DNA of 64,000 bases from Phycisphaerales bacterium (GTDB lineage Bacteria; Planctomycetota; Phycisphaerae; Phycisphaerales; UBA1924), in the NCBI GenBank assembly GCA_019750095.1, contig JAIEOW010000052.1:1-64000 (forward strand). The letters run 5' to 3'. Positions within the stretch are counted from its first letter, which is position 1; every line of letters begins with the position of its first letter. The notes below the pieces were generated by a model that searched no databases, had not been told where the DNA came from, and saw nothing but the letters and a program-made list of their open reading frames with translations. A program made the translations under genes and the position numbers. Positions 28,859 to 38,085 of this stretch are shown here, piece after piece.

Positions 28859-30721
28859 TCAGCGCCGCTTGGCGGGCTTCGATGGCTTGGTGTTCGGACC
28901 CTTGCCCTTGCGGTGGGTTTTGCCGCCGGCGCCAGCCGGCTTCATTGCTCCGTGTGCACCATGCTGCGGCGCACCCGCGCTGGCCGCCGCGGGACGCGGG
29001 CCGCGATGCACCCGACCAGTCGGCTCCGCACTGGGTCGAGCGCCGAACGCCGGCTTGGCATGGCTGCGCGGCCCGGGGCCATCGCCCGAGCGCGGGCCGG
29101 GACGTGGGCCGAAGCCGTTGCGCGGCGGCTGCGACTGATCGTCGCGCCGAGGATGCTGACCAAACGCCGGTCGGCTCTTGGGAAACTCCCGACGATCTTC
29201 ACGCGGCGGATACGGACGATCCCCGCGGCTATCTGGACGCGGGCCAGACATCCGAGGACGCGGAGCATGCTCCGCACGCGGCCCGTGCTCCGGACGAGCG
29301 CTCGGCGCAGGTCGCGGCGTGTGCGTCATCGGGCGATCTTCTTGCGAGTTGGCCGTCGGACTCGCGACTGGCGCACGGGTCACCTGGCCGGGCTGCCGTG
29401 CGTTGGCCTCACGTGCCGGAATCGGCCGCTTCGTCAGCCGTTCGATGTCGCGGAGATAGTGCCGCTCGTCGCTGGCGCGATCCACGAACGACACCGCCTC
29501 GCCCGCCGCCCCCGCACGAGCCGTTCGCCCGATGCGGTGCACATAGGTCTCGGGCTCGTTGGGCATGTCAAAGTTCACAACGTGGGTCACGTTGTCCACG
29601 TCAATGCCGCGTGCCGCGATGTCGGTCGCCACCAGCACCACGATGCGACCGGTCTTGAACGCTGCCAGCGAGCGCTGACGCACGTTCTGACGCTTGTTCC
29701 CATGGATCGCGTCGGACGGAATGCCGTTTTCATTCAGGTGCTTGGCGACACGATCCGCGCCGTGTTTGGTTCGGGTGAAGACCAGGCACCGATCCACGTG
29801 CACCTTGTTGATCATGTCCACCAGCAGATCGGGCTTGTCGCGCTGCGGCACGAACACCACCTGCTGCTTCACGCGATCGGGCGTCGAACTCACCGCCGCC
29901 ACCTGCACGCTCACCGGGTGGGTGAGCAGCGCGTCGGCCAAGTGCCGGATGGCCTTGGGCATCGTCGCGCTGAACAGCAGCGTCTGCCGCTCCTTGGGCA
30001 CCTCGCCCGCGATCTTGCGGATCGGGTCGATGAAGCCCATGTCCAGCATCCGATCGGCCTCGTCGAGTACGAAGATCTCGACTGACGACAGATCGACATA
30101 CCCCTGTTCCATCAGGTCCATCAGTCGTCCCGGCGTGGCGATGACGATGTCCACGCCCTGGCGCAGCGCCCGCGTCTGCGGGCTCTGGCTCACACCGCCG
30201 AAGACGCAGACCGTGCGCAGATGCGTGTTGCGCCCGTACGTACGGAACGACTCTTCGATCTGCACCGCAAGCTCGCGCGTCGGGCTGAGAATCACGGCCC
30301 GGATCGGGCGATGATGATGCTGGTTCGGATGCGGATGCGGCGCACCGCCATCAACCCGGCTCAGCCGATGCAAGATCGGCAGCGCAAACGCCGCCGTCTT
30401 GCCCGTGCCCGTCTGCGCACACCCAAGCACGTCCTTGCCCGCAAGCGTGTGCGGGATCGACTGCGCCTGGATCGGCGTCGGGTGCGTGTAGCCCTCACTG
30501 GTCACGGCCTTGAGAATCTGCGCAGACAAGCCGAGATCGGCAAACGTCGGACCCGTCTTGGTCGCGGGCGACTCAACACCCGTCGGCGCTGGTGCGTCGA
30601 TCGTCGCGGTGTCATGGGTTGAAGAATGAGAAACAGAACGAGACGGCGAATCGGAAGTGATCAAAGTGATACCCGGTGCGACCCGCGGCGGGGATGACAA
30701 AGCGCACCCACAGGCCCACAC
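28859..30721 (-). CDS. DEAD-box RNA helicase with long Arg/Pro-rich tail (RhlE-like)
   Basis: ATP-dependent RNA unwinding enzyme. Core motifs in order from about residue 57: F-x17-Q motif (TFADLGLS, TPIQAQSIP), I AQTGTGKT, Ia PTRELAVQI, Ib TPGRLMDL, II DEAD, III SAT, IV CLVFTRTK, V ATDIAARGID, VI HRIGRTARAG. After about residue 435 comes some 185 residues rich in Arg, Pro, Gly, ending in a Lys-rich tip, likely disordered and RNA-binding. The start is uncertain: GTG at 30721 gives 620 residues, and no ATG occurs before the core, so translation may begin at a later non-ATG codon. Order and motif spelling resemble RhlE. Confidence 0.9.
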   Translation of the reverse strand: MWACGCALSSPPRVAPGITLITSDSPSRSVSHSSTHDTATIDAPAPTGVESPATKTGPTFADLGLSAQILKAVTSEGYTHPTPIQAQSIPHTLAGKDVLGCAQTGTGKTAAFALPILHRLSRVDGGAPHPHPNQHHHRPIRAVILSPTRELAVQIEESFRTYGRNTHLRTVCVFGGVSQSPQTRALRQGVDIVIATPGRLMDLMEQGYVDLSSVEIFVLDEADRMLDMGFIDPIRKIAGEVPKERQTLLFSATMPKAIRHLADALLTHPVSVQVAAVSSTPDRVKQQVVFVPQRDKPDLLVDMINKVHVDRCLVFTRTKHGADRVAKHLNENGIPSDAIHGNKRQNVRQRSLAAFKTGRIVVLVATDIAARGIDVDNVTHVVNFDMPNEPETYVHRIGRTARAGAAGEAVSFVDRASDERHYLRDIERLTKRPIPAREANARQPGQVTRAPVASPTANSQEDRPMTHTPRPAPSARPEHGPRAEHAPRPRMSGPRPDSRGDRPYPPREDRREFPKSRPAFGQHPRRDDQSQPPRNGFGPRPGPRSGDGPGPRSHAKPAFGARPSAEPTGRVHRGPRPAAASAGAPQHGAHGAMKPAGAGGKTHRKGKGPNTKPSKPAKRR

Positions 30722-31028
30722 CTCCGACGCTCATCGCGACGAAGAGGGCACAGCACATGCGCTGCCGCGGAACGCTCTTGAAAGAGAATCCCGGAACGGT
30801 CCACGAGCCACGACCTCCACACAGGAGTTCGTAAAAGCTCAGCTCGGCGTCGGGCGACGATGCCACGCTGGATCAAAGACCAGTCGTGCATGTTTTCGTC
30901 GGCCGGACCCGAATCCTCCCGCTTCCAGCGGTCGGTTTCTCGGGTCTGACGAGCATCCAGTGGCCGTTCGTCCACGGGATAGTGAGGTCAAGTATAGGCA
31001 CGCCGCGAGGGCACCGTCACAGCCGACC
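30722..31028. other. Intergenic region upstream of the helicase, no gene seen
   Basis: About 300 bases between the DUF4442-like gene and the helicase. Short minus-strand frames exist (30612-30866, 30661-30975) but they overlap the helicase 5' end, have no ribosome-binding site and read as out-of-frame sequence. The helicase promoter should lie here. Confidence 0.4.
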
Positions 31029-31790
31029 CTATTGACCGGCCGCCCGACGCTCCGCCTTGTTCTTGTGATGCATCTTCGGCGTCACGTGAAACGTCACCGT
31101 CACCCGACCCACCCGCTTCTCACGCTCAGACGGGGCGTTGGGCTCCAGTTTGTCCAGCACCTTCGGCTTGGGCAGCCCCTGACACACGTCCATCTCGATC
31201 GTGATGTTGAACTCGCCCCCGTGAGACAGCAATGCCTGGATGTCGTCCTTGGGCGTGATGCGATACACCGCCGGCCCGAAACACGGCCGCAGGAACCGAT
31301 ACTCCAGGTGCTTGCACACCACCGTGTAATCGCCCCCGCACACGCCGAAGACGTACATCCCGCCCGCGATCTCGGCATTGCCCAGCAGCGCGGCGCCCGC
31401 CATGGCGTTGTACCAGTTGCGATTGAACCTGCGAAACGGCAGGATCGCCAGAAAGCTGCTGTCATCCAGCCGCTTCATCTTGATCCCCGACCGGAACGCA
31501 AAGGGCAGCCAGATCAGCGAACAGATCCGATGCCAGAAGTTGTTTCGCGTGCTCAGTCGCGAGACGGACGCTTCGATACGGTCCATCAGCGTCGGCTTGC
31601 GACGCCGAGACGCCACGGTGATTGGCGTGGTGGCCAAGGCCGTCGATGGCTCACTTCCGCTCGGCTCCGGCGGGGTCAGTTCCGCGTCCGTCGCATCCGA
31701 CTCAGCCCCGGGTGCATCCGACCGCGCCACCGCTTTCCCGGCCGGAGGCCCGATGGGTGTGATGCCGGATTGCGCGGCGGTCTGGGTCAC
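31029..31790 (-). CDS. DUF4442-like hotdog-fold protein
   Basis: A 253-residue protein. The first 60 residues are Ala/Pro/Ser-rich and probably disordered. The remainder has RRFNRNWYNAMAGAALLGNAEIAGGMYVF, resembling the DUF4442 hotdog domain (acyl-CoA thioesterase-like superfamily), followed by KHLEYRFLRPCFGPAVYRI and GRVTVTFHVTPK as the central strands. A catalytic residue cannot be named with confidence. The C-terminus is basic. No operon partner is obvious; the downstream helicase is 307 bases away. Confidence 0.6.
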   Translation of the reverse strand: MTQTAAQSGITPIGPPAGKAVARSDAPGAESDATDAELTPPEPSGSEPSTALATTPITVASRRRKPTLMDRIEASVSRLSTRNNFWHRICSLIWLPFAFRSGIKMKRLDDSSFLAILPFRRFNRNWYNAMAGAALLGNAEIAGGMYVFGVCGGDYTVVCKHLEYRFLRPCFGPAVYRITPKDDIQALLSHGGEFNITIEMDVCQGLPKPKVLDKLEPNAPSEREKRVGRVTVTFHVTPKMHHKNKAERRAAGQ

Positions 31791-31861
31791 GTCAAATCAG
31801 TATATGCGTTCCCCAGAAAGCCCCTCTCAAACCGCGGTCGCACCGCCATCGCGCCGGGCTT

Positions 31862-32296
31862 TCAGCGAAAAAAGCCCAGTGCCGGGAGAACCACCCGAAA
31901 CACGACAATTGTCGCCGCGACCAGCAGCGAGATCAGCCCGCGGCGCCCTCTGGAGACTTCCAAGGCCGCCGCCGAGAGCGCCATCGACGCGACCGCAACC
32001 ATCGGCACCAGCACCCCCAGCGCGGCAAAGAGCATCGCCACGATCGTCAGCGGCAGACCCGGCTGAAATCCCCGCGAAGGGTCCTGAACAGGCCCATCGC
32101 TCTCCACGCCGCGGACCTGAGGGACCAGCGTCAGAATCGCACACTCTGGACACTGCACCGTCCCCTCGGGCTGCTTCACGCTCAGTGTGGAGACGTCATA
32201 CCCACACCGCCGACACTTCATCCGCGCTGGCGCAACCCTGGGCGGCCAAACGGGCGCGTTGGGCGTGGTCGTGCTCACGGGCGAACTCTGTGACAT
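31862..32296 (-). CDS. Zinc-ribbon protein with C-terminal membrane helices
   Basis: A 144-residue protein. Near residues 25-55 a CRRCGYDVSTL...VQCPECA motif forms a four-Cys zinc ribbon of the planctomycete type, as in the protein at 2719-3636. Two or three hydrophobic segments fill the C-terminal half (LTIVAMLFAALGVLVPMVAVASMAL; LISLLVAATIVVF). ATG at 32296 has GAGGAGGG 5 bases upstream, so the first six codons of the longer frame are left out. It follows the glycosyltransferase genes on the same strand after 29 bases and may be read from the same message. Function unknown. Confidence 0.75.
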   Translation of the reverse strand: MSQSSPVSTTTPNAPVWPPRVAPARMKCRRCGYDVSTLSVKQPEGTVQCPECAILTLVPQVRGVESDGPVQDPSRGFQPGLPLTIVAMLFAALGVLVPMVAVASMALSAAALEVSRGRRGLISLLVAATIVVFRVVLPALGFFR

Positions 32297-32325
32297 CAAC
32301 CCTCCTCTGCACACCCAAGCGAACT

Positions 32326-34218
32326 TCAGCTCGAAGATCGCGGTGCCGCAATCACAGCCGCCCCGCGCGACACCGAGCGTTCACGCGAAGCGACCAACCC
32401 TTGATAGATCCCCTCAACCTCGCGCACGTGTGCCGGATACGACACGAGCGTTGTGCGATCGTGAATCTCCTGCGGACTGGGGATCGCCACCTCGCCCGTG
32501 ACCAGTTTGGTGATCTGCGCGGCGAGCATGTGTTCATCGCCGCCCGCAAAGAACAAGCCGTTGTATCCGCTCGGATGCTCTTCCGGCGTCTTGACCCAAT
32601 CCACCGGCCCGCCGAGTCGCGAGCAGATCACCATCTTGCCCGCGTGAAAGTTCTCCAGCAGCACCAGTGGCGAGTTCTCCAGCCAGATGTGCGACAGAAT
32701 CCCGACGTCGTAGGTCCCCGCTGAAGAGATGAGCTCATAGAGGTCATACCCCCCATGCACGCTGACCTCCGGAAACACCGCCAGCCGCTTGCGGAATCCG
32801 AACTCATACCCCTGCGCACGAACAATGAACTGGCACCGCTCGCGCACGGATTGTGACAGCAGCGGAATCGCCCGCGTCAGAACCTCAAGCCCCTTATTCG
32901 GCCGCGTCGTGCCGAAGAAGGCAAACCGCAGCGGGCGCGTCGCCGACTTTGGATCCCATGGTCGCACGCCATAAAACGGCGAGCGGCGAGCGCGGCGATT
33001 GATCTGATCAAAGTGGGGCTGCCCGAGCCGAACCCATCGCGTCTTCTCTTCCGGAACCCCCATCGCCACGTGCACCTTGCGCAGATAGTCACTTGGTGGC
33101 GTCACCATCGATGCCGCCGCCAGCGCACTCACGCCCGCCTCGCGCCGGCGGCCATACACCGTCAGCGACACCCGGTGCGCCGCCCCGCCCGACAGCACCC
33201 GCTCATTCGTACCCCACTCCGCACGGGCATAGTCGCGCGGCTGGTCTTCCTTATAGATCGGCGGATGGTGATAGATCGTCGTCCCACGCCGCTCATCGCG
33301 TTTCACGCTCTCAAAGCCCAGGGCAAGCTCAGGATCATTCAGCGCCTCGGGCTTCAGCATCGGCTCGGCCCATTTGCGCACGAGTTGCCCACGCACCATC
33401 GCCTTCAGCGTCGGCTTCACGCCATACGCCATCTTGCGAATCACGTCCGCCGGATACAGCCCGAGCAGATACTCGAGCGACTGCCCCCACGCCCGCGTCG
33501 TCCGCAGCGAGCGCACATCGCGAGCCGGCAGGCACCCTTCGCAGCGTCGCCCGCCGTCGTAGTCGATGCACACCGTCCGCTCATGATGCAGCAGGTCCAC
33601 CTGCGGACAGACGAACCAGTAGTTGTGCGGCGTCACCACCACCGGAATCCCCGCCGCCTCGATCGTCGGAATGAGATCGAGCGCGTACCCCTCCTGAGAG
33701 TGCACGTGCGCCACCTGCGCCCCGACCGACTTCAGCCACGCGACCACCATGCCCGTGGAGACGGGCTCAGCGATCTCCGTCGCCATGTTCGTGAAGTTGA
33801 ACGCCGCCGGAGCCGCGTTGGGGCTGTTGCGAAGTTCGAAGCACTCGATCCCCCCCCATCGCTCGCGAAGAACGATTCTGGGCGACCCCGCCGACAGGGT
33901 CGGTCCAAGTCGATTTGTCATACCCGCCGCGAGATACGCGACGCTATGCCCGCTGAGCACCAGCCCGCGCGCGAGCTCCGACTTGTTCAGGTTGTACCCA
34001 GACCCTTCGCGCTCCTGGCTCGACAGCCGCGCCCACCCGATGAGCGCGATCTTCAGCGGCCGATCACTCTTCGCCCAGGGCACGCGCGCCGGCTCACTCG
34101 GCTGGACCGGCACCGCAGAGGACTGCTCCGATGACGCAACCCCATGCACCCCGTTGAGCTTCGGCTCAGCCAGCGGCACACCTGCAATCTGCGCAGTTGA
34201 AGAACCGGGCAAACTCAT
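32326..34218 (-). CDS. Glycosyltransferase family 4 with Cys-rich insertion
   Basis: A retaining GT-B glycosyltransferase of 630 residues. The first Rossmann domain begins LKIALIGWARLSSQEREGSGYNL; the second contains RFAFFGTTRPNKGLEVLTRAIPLL and the donor-site motif ENSPLVLLE (E-x7-E) with NFHAGKMVICSRLGGPVDWV. Between them PHNYWFVCPQVDLLHHERTVC continues into a second Cys pair, CEGC; the four Cys could bind a metal. ATG at 34218 overlaps the stop of the preceding GT2 gene as ATGA, so they are translationally coupled. The donor and acceptor cannot be inferred. Confidence 0.85.
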   Translation of the reverse strand: MSLPGSSTAQIAGVPLAEPKLNGVHGVASSEQSSAVPVQPSEPARVPWAKSDRPLKIALIGWARLSSQEREGSGYNLNKSELARGLVLSGHSVAYLAAGMTNRLGPTLSAGSPRIVLRERWGGIECFELRNSPNAAPAAFNFTNMATEIAEPVSTGMVVAWLKSVGAQVAHVHSQEGYALDLIPTIEAAGIPVVVTPHNYWFVCPQVDLLHHERTVCIDYDGGRRCEGCLPARDVRSLRTTRAWGQSLEYLLGLYPADVIRKMAYGVKPTLKAMVRGQLVRKWAEPMLKPEALNDPELALGFESVKRDERRGTTIYHHPPIYKEDQPRDYARAEWGTNERVLSGGAAHRVSLTVYGRRREAGVSALAAASMVTPPSDYLRKVHVAMGVPEEKTRWVRLGQPHFDQINRRARRSPFYGVRPWDPKSATRPLRFAFFGTTRPNKGLEVLTRAIPLLSQSVRERCQFIVRAQGYEFGFRKRLAVFPEVSVHGGYDLYELISSAGTYDVGILSHIWLENSPLVLLENFHAGKMVICSRLGGPVDWVKTPEEHPSGYNGLFFAGGDEHMLAAQITKLVTGEVAIPSPQEIHDRTTLVSYPAHVREVEGIYQGLVASRERSVSRGAAVIAAPRSSS

Positions 34219-36071
34219 CCGTACCTCGTTGCACCCTTGAACGGCTCGACGCTCGCCGCATACCTCATCATCGCTCGCCGCGCTTTCAGCCACTTCAAAG
34301 CGAACCGAATCCGCCGACCCCACCCCTCGCTCTCAAGCTGCGCCTGCTCCACCTTTCGATGATCCATGTGCAGCGTGTACCGCGCCCCGATCAGCACCGG
34401 AAAATCATTGATCTGGTCGAAGACCACCACCGCTCTCGGCCGCGCTCCAATCAGCCAAAGTTGCTTCTTCAGCCGCGACTTCAAGTGCTTCCCATAAATG
34501 ATCGCTCCGCTGTCCGGCGGGGGAGGCGGATCATCGACATCATTCCGCGCCACCGTCTGCCACGTCGGCGGCACCTCGCCCGCGCGCCCCTGCTTCGCAC
34601 ACTCAGCGCTCACATGACTCTTCAACGCATCGAGCCACCGCACGCTGTCGCGCACATTGCAGATCACCGCCACCTTCGCGCCGGGCTTCAGACACCCTGC
34701 CTGCCGCAACGCCTCGATCGTGGGCATAGCCGGGGGACCGTCCGACCCGGTCTTGCCCGCCACACCGTTCACCACGTCCAAACCGGTGTTGAGGATGATC
34801 TCCGCATGGAACTGCCGCCGGTGCGCCGCCGCGTGCATCGCGTCGAACAGGAACCCGCGCATCACCTGCCCCGTCACCTCGCGTAGCGCGGGCGTCGGCA
34901 GCACCTTCTGCACCATCCACAGCCGATTCCGATTCGCGTAGTAGATCCGCGCCGGCGTCAGCTTCAGGTTCCACGGCGTGTGATACACCACCGCGTCCAG
35001 ATTCAGCACCACCCGCCATCCCGCCCGCGCAAACCGCAGACACCAGTCGGCATCATCGCAATAGATGAAATACCGATGATCCCAGAATCCCACGCCCGGG
35101 GTCTTCTGTCCATCACCAAGCACCGCCGTCCAACGCGCCAGCATCGAGCACGCCGAGACGACATCTACATCCATCGTTCCGCGATACCCCGCCGCACCCC
35201 CCTGCCCCCGCGGCCCGCCCACGCTCATCAGCCACTGCTGATGCGCCACGTGCCGACGGTGATGCGCTGGCGCATCGTCCTGCATCGCGCCCGTCTCAGC
35301 GTTGAAGTAAATCGTCGTCTCGATCGTCCGCGCCCGATCGTTGATGTCGCACGTCCGCGAGCCCACGAGCCCGATCCCCGCATCCGCACGCATCGCGCTC
35401 ACAAGATTCTGCAGCGTGTCCGTCGACAGGTCGATGTCATCATCCACCAGCCACACATAGTCCGGCCCGCCAAACCCGGGCTTGCCAAACCAGTGCTCCA
35501 CAAACGCGAACCCGGTGTTGAACCCGCCGCACCCGCCCATGTTGGCCTGATTCCGAACGATCGTCACCGACGCAAGGCCCAGCGTGTTCGGTGCCGATGG
35601 GTTGCCCCACGTCCGCGTCCGCGGCTTGTCAAACGCCGGCTCGTGCGCCTTCTCCGTCCGATTGTCCACCACCCGCTCTGGGTTGAACGTGGCGATCAGA
35701 TGATCCAGCGTCCCATCCGTCCCCGCGTTGTCCACGATCACCAGGTCCAGCAGCTTCGTCGGATAGCTCTGCTTTGACAGCGCCTCCAGCACGTTCGAGA
35801 CCAGCACTTTGCGATTCCACGTCACGATCACCGCACACACGCGATCCGTCGGCGTTGACGCCCGCGCTTGGTCGTTCCCTCCCACACCATGGTCAACCGA
35901 GACCTCAACAGGTCCTGAACGAAGCGGCGGGGTGATGGTCGTTGTTTCGGCGCTGGGCAAACGGATGCTCGCGAGTTGGCCTTTGGTGCGGTGATCGAAG
36001 TCTAGGAAGCTCTGGACCCACTCGATGCCGCCGAACCAGCCCGAACGGCCGGTCCGCCACGCACCCGACAC
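34215..36071 (-). CDS. Glycosyltransferase family 2 (GlfT2/rhamnosyltransferase-like)
   Basis: A GT-A enzyme of 618 residues. The catalytic domain starts near residue 83 (CAVIVTWNRKVLVSNVLEAL), has IVDNAGTDGT, the nucleotide-binding MGGCGGFNTGF, and the metal-binding VWLVDDDIDLSTDT. Further on are GLVGSRTCDIND, then DVVSACSMLARW and YFIYCDDADWCLRFARAGW, a pattern of large GlfT2-like or rhamnosyl GT2 enzymes with a C-terminal extension of about 200 residues. The start is uncertain: ATG at 36071 overlaps the upstream GT4 gene by 70 bases and the first 80 residues are not conserved, so a later start is possible. Middle gene of the trio. Confidence 0.82.
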   Translation of the reverse strand: MSGAWRTGRSGWFGGIEWVQSFLDFDHRTKGQLASIRLPSAETTTITPPLRSGPVEVSVDHGVGGNDQARASTPTDRVCAVIVTWNRKVLVSNVLEALSKQSYPTKLLDLVIVDNAGTDGTLDHLIATFNPERVVDNRTEKAHEPAFDKPRTRTWGNPSAPNTLGLASVTIVRNQANMGGCGGFNTGFAFVEHWFGKPGFGGPDYVWLVDDDIDLSTDTLQNLVSAMRADAGIGLVGSRTCDINDRARTIETTIYFNAETGAMQDDAPAHHRRHVAHQQWLMSVGGPRGQGGAAGYRGTMDVDVVSACSMLARWTAVLGDGQKTPGVGFWDHRYFIYCDDADWCLRFARAGWRVVLNLDAVVYHTPWNLKLTPARIYYANRNRLWMVQKVLPTPALREVTGQVMRGFLFDAMHAAAHRRQFHAEIILNTGLDVVNGVAGKTGSDGPPAMPTIEALRQAGCLKPGAKVAVICNVRDSVRWLDALKSHVSAECAKQGRAGEVPPTWQTVARNDVDDPPPPPDSGAIIYGKHLKSRLKKQLWLIGARPRAVVVFDQINDFPVLIGARYTLHMDHRKVEQAQLESEGWGRRIRFALKWLKARRAMMRYAASVEPFKGATRYG

Positions 36072-37834
36072 TCCACCAGCGTCGAAGGCGGCTCATACGC
36101 CTCGACCTCGCCCCCCTGATACACCCGGGCGATCTCGATCGCATGCTCCTCGATGCTCTTGGGCGGGCGCACATGCTCACGCAGACCCCACACCATGTGC
36201 GGGTCCTCGATCGCCTCGATGATCGTCTTCTTCAGCGACTCTCGGCTGTTCGCCGTGAACAAGAGCCCGTTGTGCCGATGCCGCACAAAGTCCGGTATGC
36301 CCCCGATATCTGCCCCAAGCACCGGCACTCCGCAGGCCATGGATTCAAACACGGTCTGCGGCGCATTGTCCCACCACACGCTCGGCACCAGCGTCAGATC
36401 CTTGCCCCCGAGCATCCACGGAATGTCGTGGTAGTTGTACTCACCGCGAAAGGTCAGACGCGCCAGCCGCGGCTCCAGCCGCCGGAACATCCATTCGATC
36501 CGATGTCCCTCCAGCGCGACGATCGAAAGATCAATCTGCCGAAGATGCTCCGGCCCCATCATCTCCAGAGCATCCGCAACAACATGCAGCCCCTTGTAGT
36601 AGTTGTTGTACCCCATGAAGTGCAGCCGCAGCGGCCGCTGCTTGGGCCACGCAACGCCCGCTTCGGGCATGGGCGGCGGAAACACCAGGTCCGGCTTCAA
36701 CGCGATCACGCGATTGATCCGCGAACCGATCGGCATCGTCCGGATCACCCGCTCATCCACACCCATGGAAACAAACTTCCGCCGCACAAAGTCGCTCACC
36801 GCCAGCACCCGGTCGCACGAGGAGAGCATCCCCACCATCGCCGCACGGCGCTTGGCATACTCGTTGGGCGCTTTCGTACTCGGCGCAATCGGCGTCGGCG
36901 GTTCGATGCTGTTCGTCAGAGGCCGCAGTTCCGGCGCATCCGGCGCGGGTGGCTTCCACGGGTTCAACTCCGCCATCAGATGCGGCGTCTTCCCCCGCTG
37001 ATCGCCTTTGTCCCCGCCCTTGGGCGGCATCGCCTTGGACACACTCGACACTTCCTGAAAATCCACCAACACACCCGGCGCATGCAGCTCGCGCTTGATC
37101 CGCTCCTGATGCGCTTTGGCCCTTCGATACTCAACCAGTCCCCACACCGATCGCTTGATCGTCCCGATCGCACCAAGCCATGCGTGCCGCGCATGATCCA
37201 CCGCGTGCGGATCGACTCCCTTGGACTTGTCGTACGCCAGCATGTGCCGCTCGCGCTCGCTGTCGCGGCTCTTCACCTCGATGCACTTTGCACAGTTGTG
37301 CCCGTTATCAAAATCATAGCACGTCTGCCGATGCCCCTGCATGAGGTACACCTGCGGGCAGATCGTGTGGTAGTTGTGCAGACTGAACACGTGCTTCGCC
37401 GCGCACACCCGCCGCGCCGCCGCGATGCACCCGACACTGAACCCCTCGATGTTGTTCCAGTGCACCACATCGGGCTTGAGTGCGGCAAACAGCTTCGCCA
37501 CCTGCTCCTCAAGCTCCGGAGCCGAGACCTCCCCCATCGGGTCTTCGTACTGCACAATGCTCGGCGCCATCACCGGCGAGTTGACCACCTCAAAAACCTT
37601 CACCCCGCCCGCGCCATGAAACTCCGTCAGCCAGTCGTCGTGGCGACGCACATGGCACTTGCCGACCTTGCCCGTGGCATGGTCGCGCACGAAGGTGGTC
37701 CCTCCAAAAAGAGAGATGACCTCGTGCCCATTGCGCAACAGCTCGATCGCCAGGGCCTGGCAATACTGATTGACGCCGCCGCCGTACGACGCGCCGTCCC
37801 AAATTCGAGCCCAGTTGACAAGAACGATCCGCAT
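36002..37834 (-). CDS. Glycosyltransferase family 4 with Cys-rich insertion
   Basis: First gene of the trio, 610 residues, GT-B fold. N-terminal MRIVLVNWARIWDGASYGGG is followed by a donor/acceptor domain; SLHNYHTICPQVYLMQGHRQTC and DFDNGHNCAKC repeat the four-Cys layout of the GT4 two genes downstream, so the two GT4 enzymes share an unusual insert and probably a duplication history. The C-terminal domain shows LRLHFMGYNNYYKGLHVV and SVWWDNAPQTVFESMACGVPVLGADIGG, where the usual first Glu of E-x7-E is Asp. Divergent from the gldG-like gene 252 bases away. Probably makes part of a surface polysaccharide or glycan. Confidence 0.85.
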   Translation of the reverse strand: MRIVLVNWARIWDGASYGGGVNQYCQALAIELLRNGHEVISLFGGTTFVRDHATGKVGKCHVRRHDDWLTEFHGAGGVKVFEVVNSPVMAPSIVQYEDPMGEVSAPELEEQVAKLFAALKPDVVHWNNIEGFSVGCIAAARRVCAAKHVFSLHNYHTICPQVYLMQGHRQTCYDFDNGHNCAKCIEVKSRDSERERHMLAYDKSKGVDPHAVDHARHAWLGAIGTIKRSVWGLVEYRRAKAHQERIKRELHAPGVLVDFQEVSSVSKAMPPKGGDKGDQRGKTPHLMAELNPWKPPAPDAPELRPLTNSIEPPTPIAPSTKAPNEYAKRRAAMVGMLSSCDRVLAVSDFVRRKFVSMGVDERVIRTMPIGSRINRVIALKPDLVFPPPMPEAGVAWPKQRPLRLHFMGYNNYYKGLHVVADALEMMGPEHLRQIDLSIVALEGHRIEWMFRRLEPRLARLTFRGEYNYHDIPWMLGGKDLTLVPSVWWDNAPQTVFESMACGVPVLGADIGGIPDFVRHRHNGLLFTANSRESLKKTIIEAIEDPHMVWGLREHVRPPKSIEEHAIEIARVYQGGEVEAYEPPSTLVECRVRGGPAVRAGSAASSGSRAS

Positions 37835-38085
37835 GTGGTCAAGGGTATGTTCGCACCGCCCTCAATACGGCCCCCACGAGTCCCCATGGCCCAAAATCAA
37901 ACCGCCATGTGACGACTTTCAGATTCCTGCGCATCCACGTCTTCAAGCTCGGGCCGACCGGCACGCCCATCGTGAGTACACTGGGCGTTGGTTCGATCCA
38001 GTGAAAGTCGGGACCTGGTCGGTGTCGGATCAAGTGATCCGATTTGGCCCGGTCAACCACTCCCAGGGGATGAGGCAACTCGGAT

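Noticed and set aside
30612-30975. Two small minus-strand frames upstream of the DEAD-box gene
   Set aside because: They overlap the helicase 5' end or each other and show no start signal.
35942-37912. A 656-residue plus-strand frame opposite the first GT4
   Set aside because: Arg/His/Pro-rich antisense frame; the minus-strand GT4 has clear motifs.
37980-38010. A ggttcgatcc string that looks like a tRNA T-loop
   Set aside because: The flanking bases do not pair as a T stem and no acceptor or anticodon stems fit.
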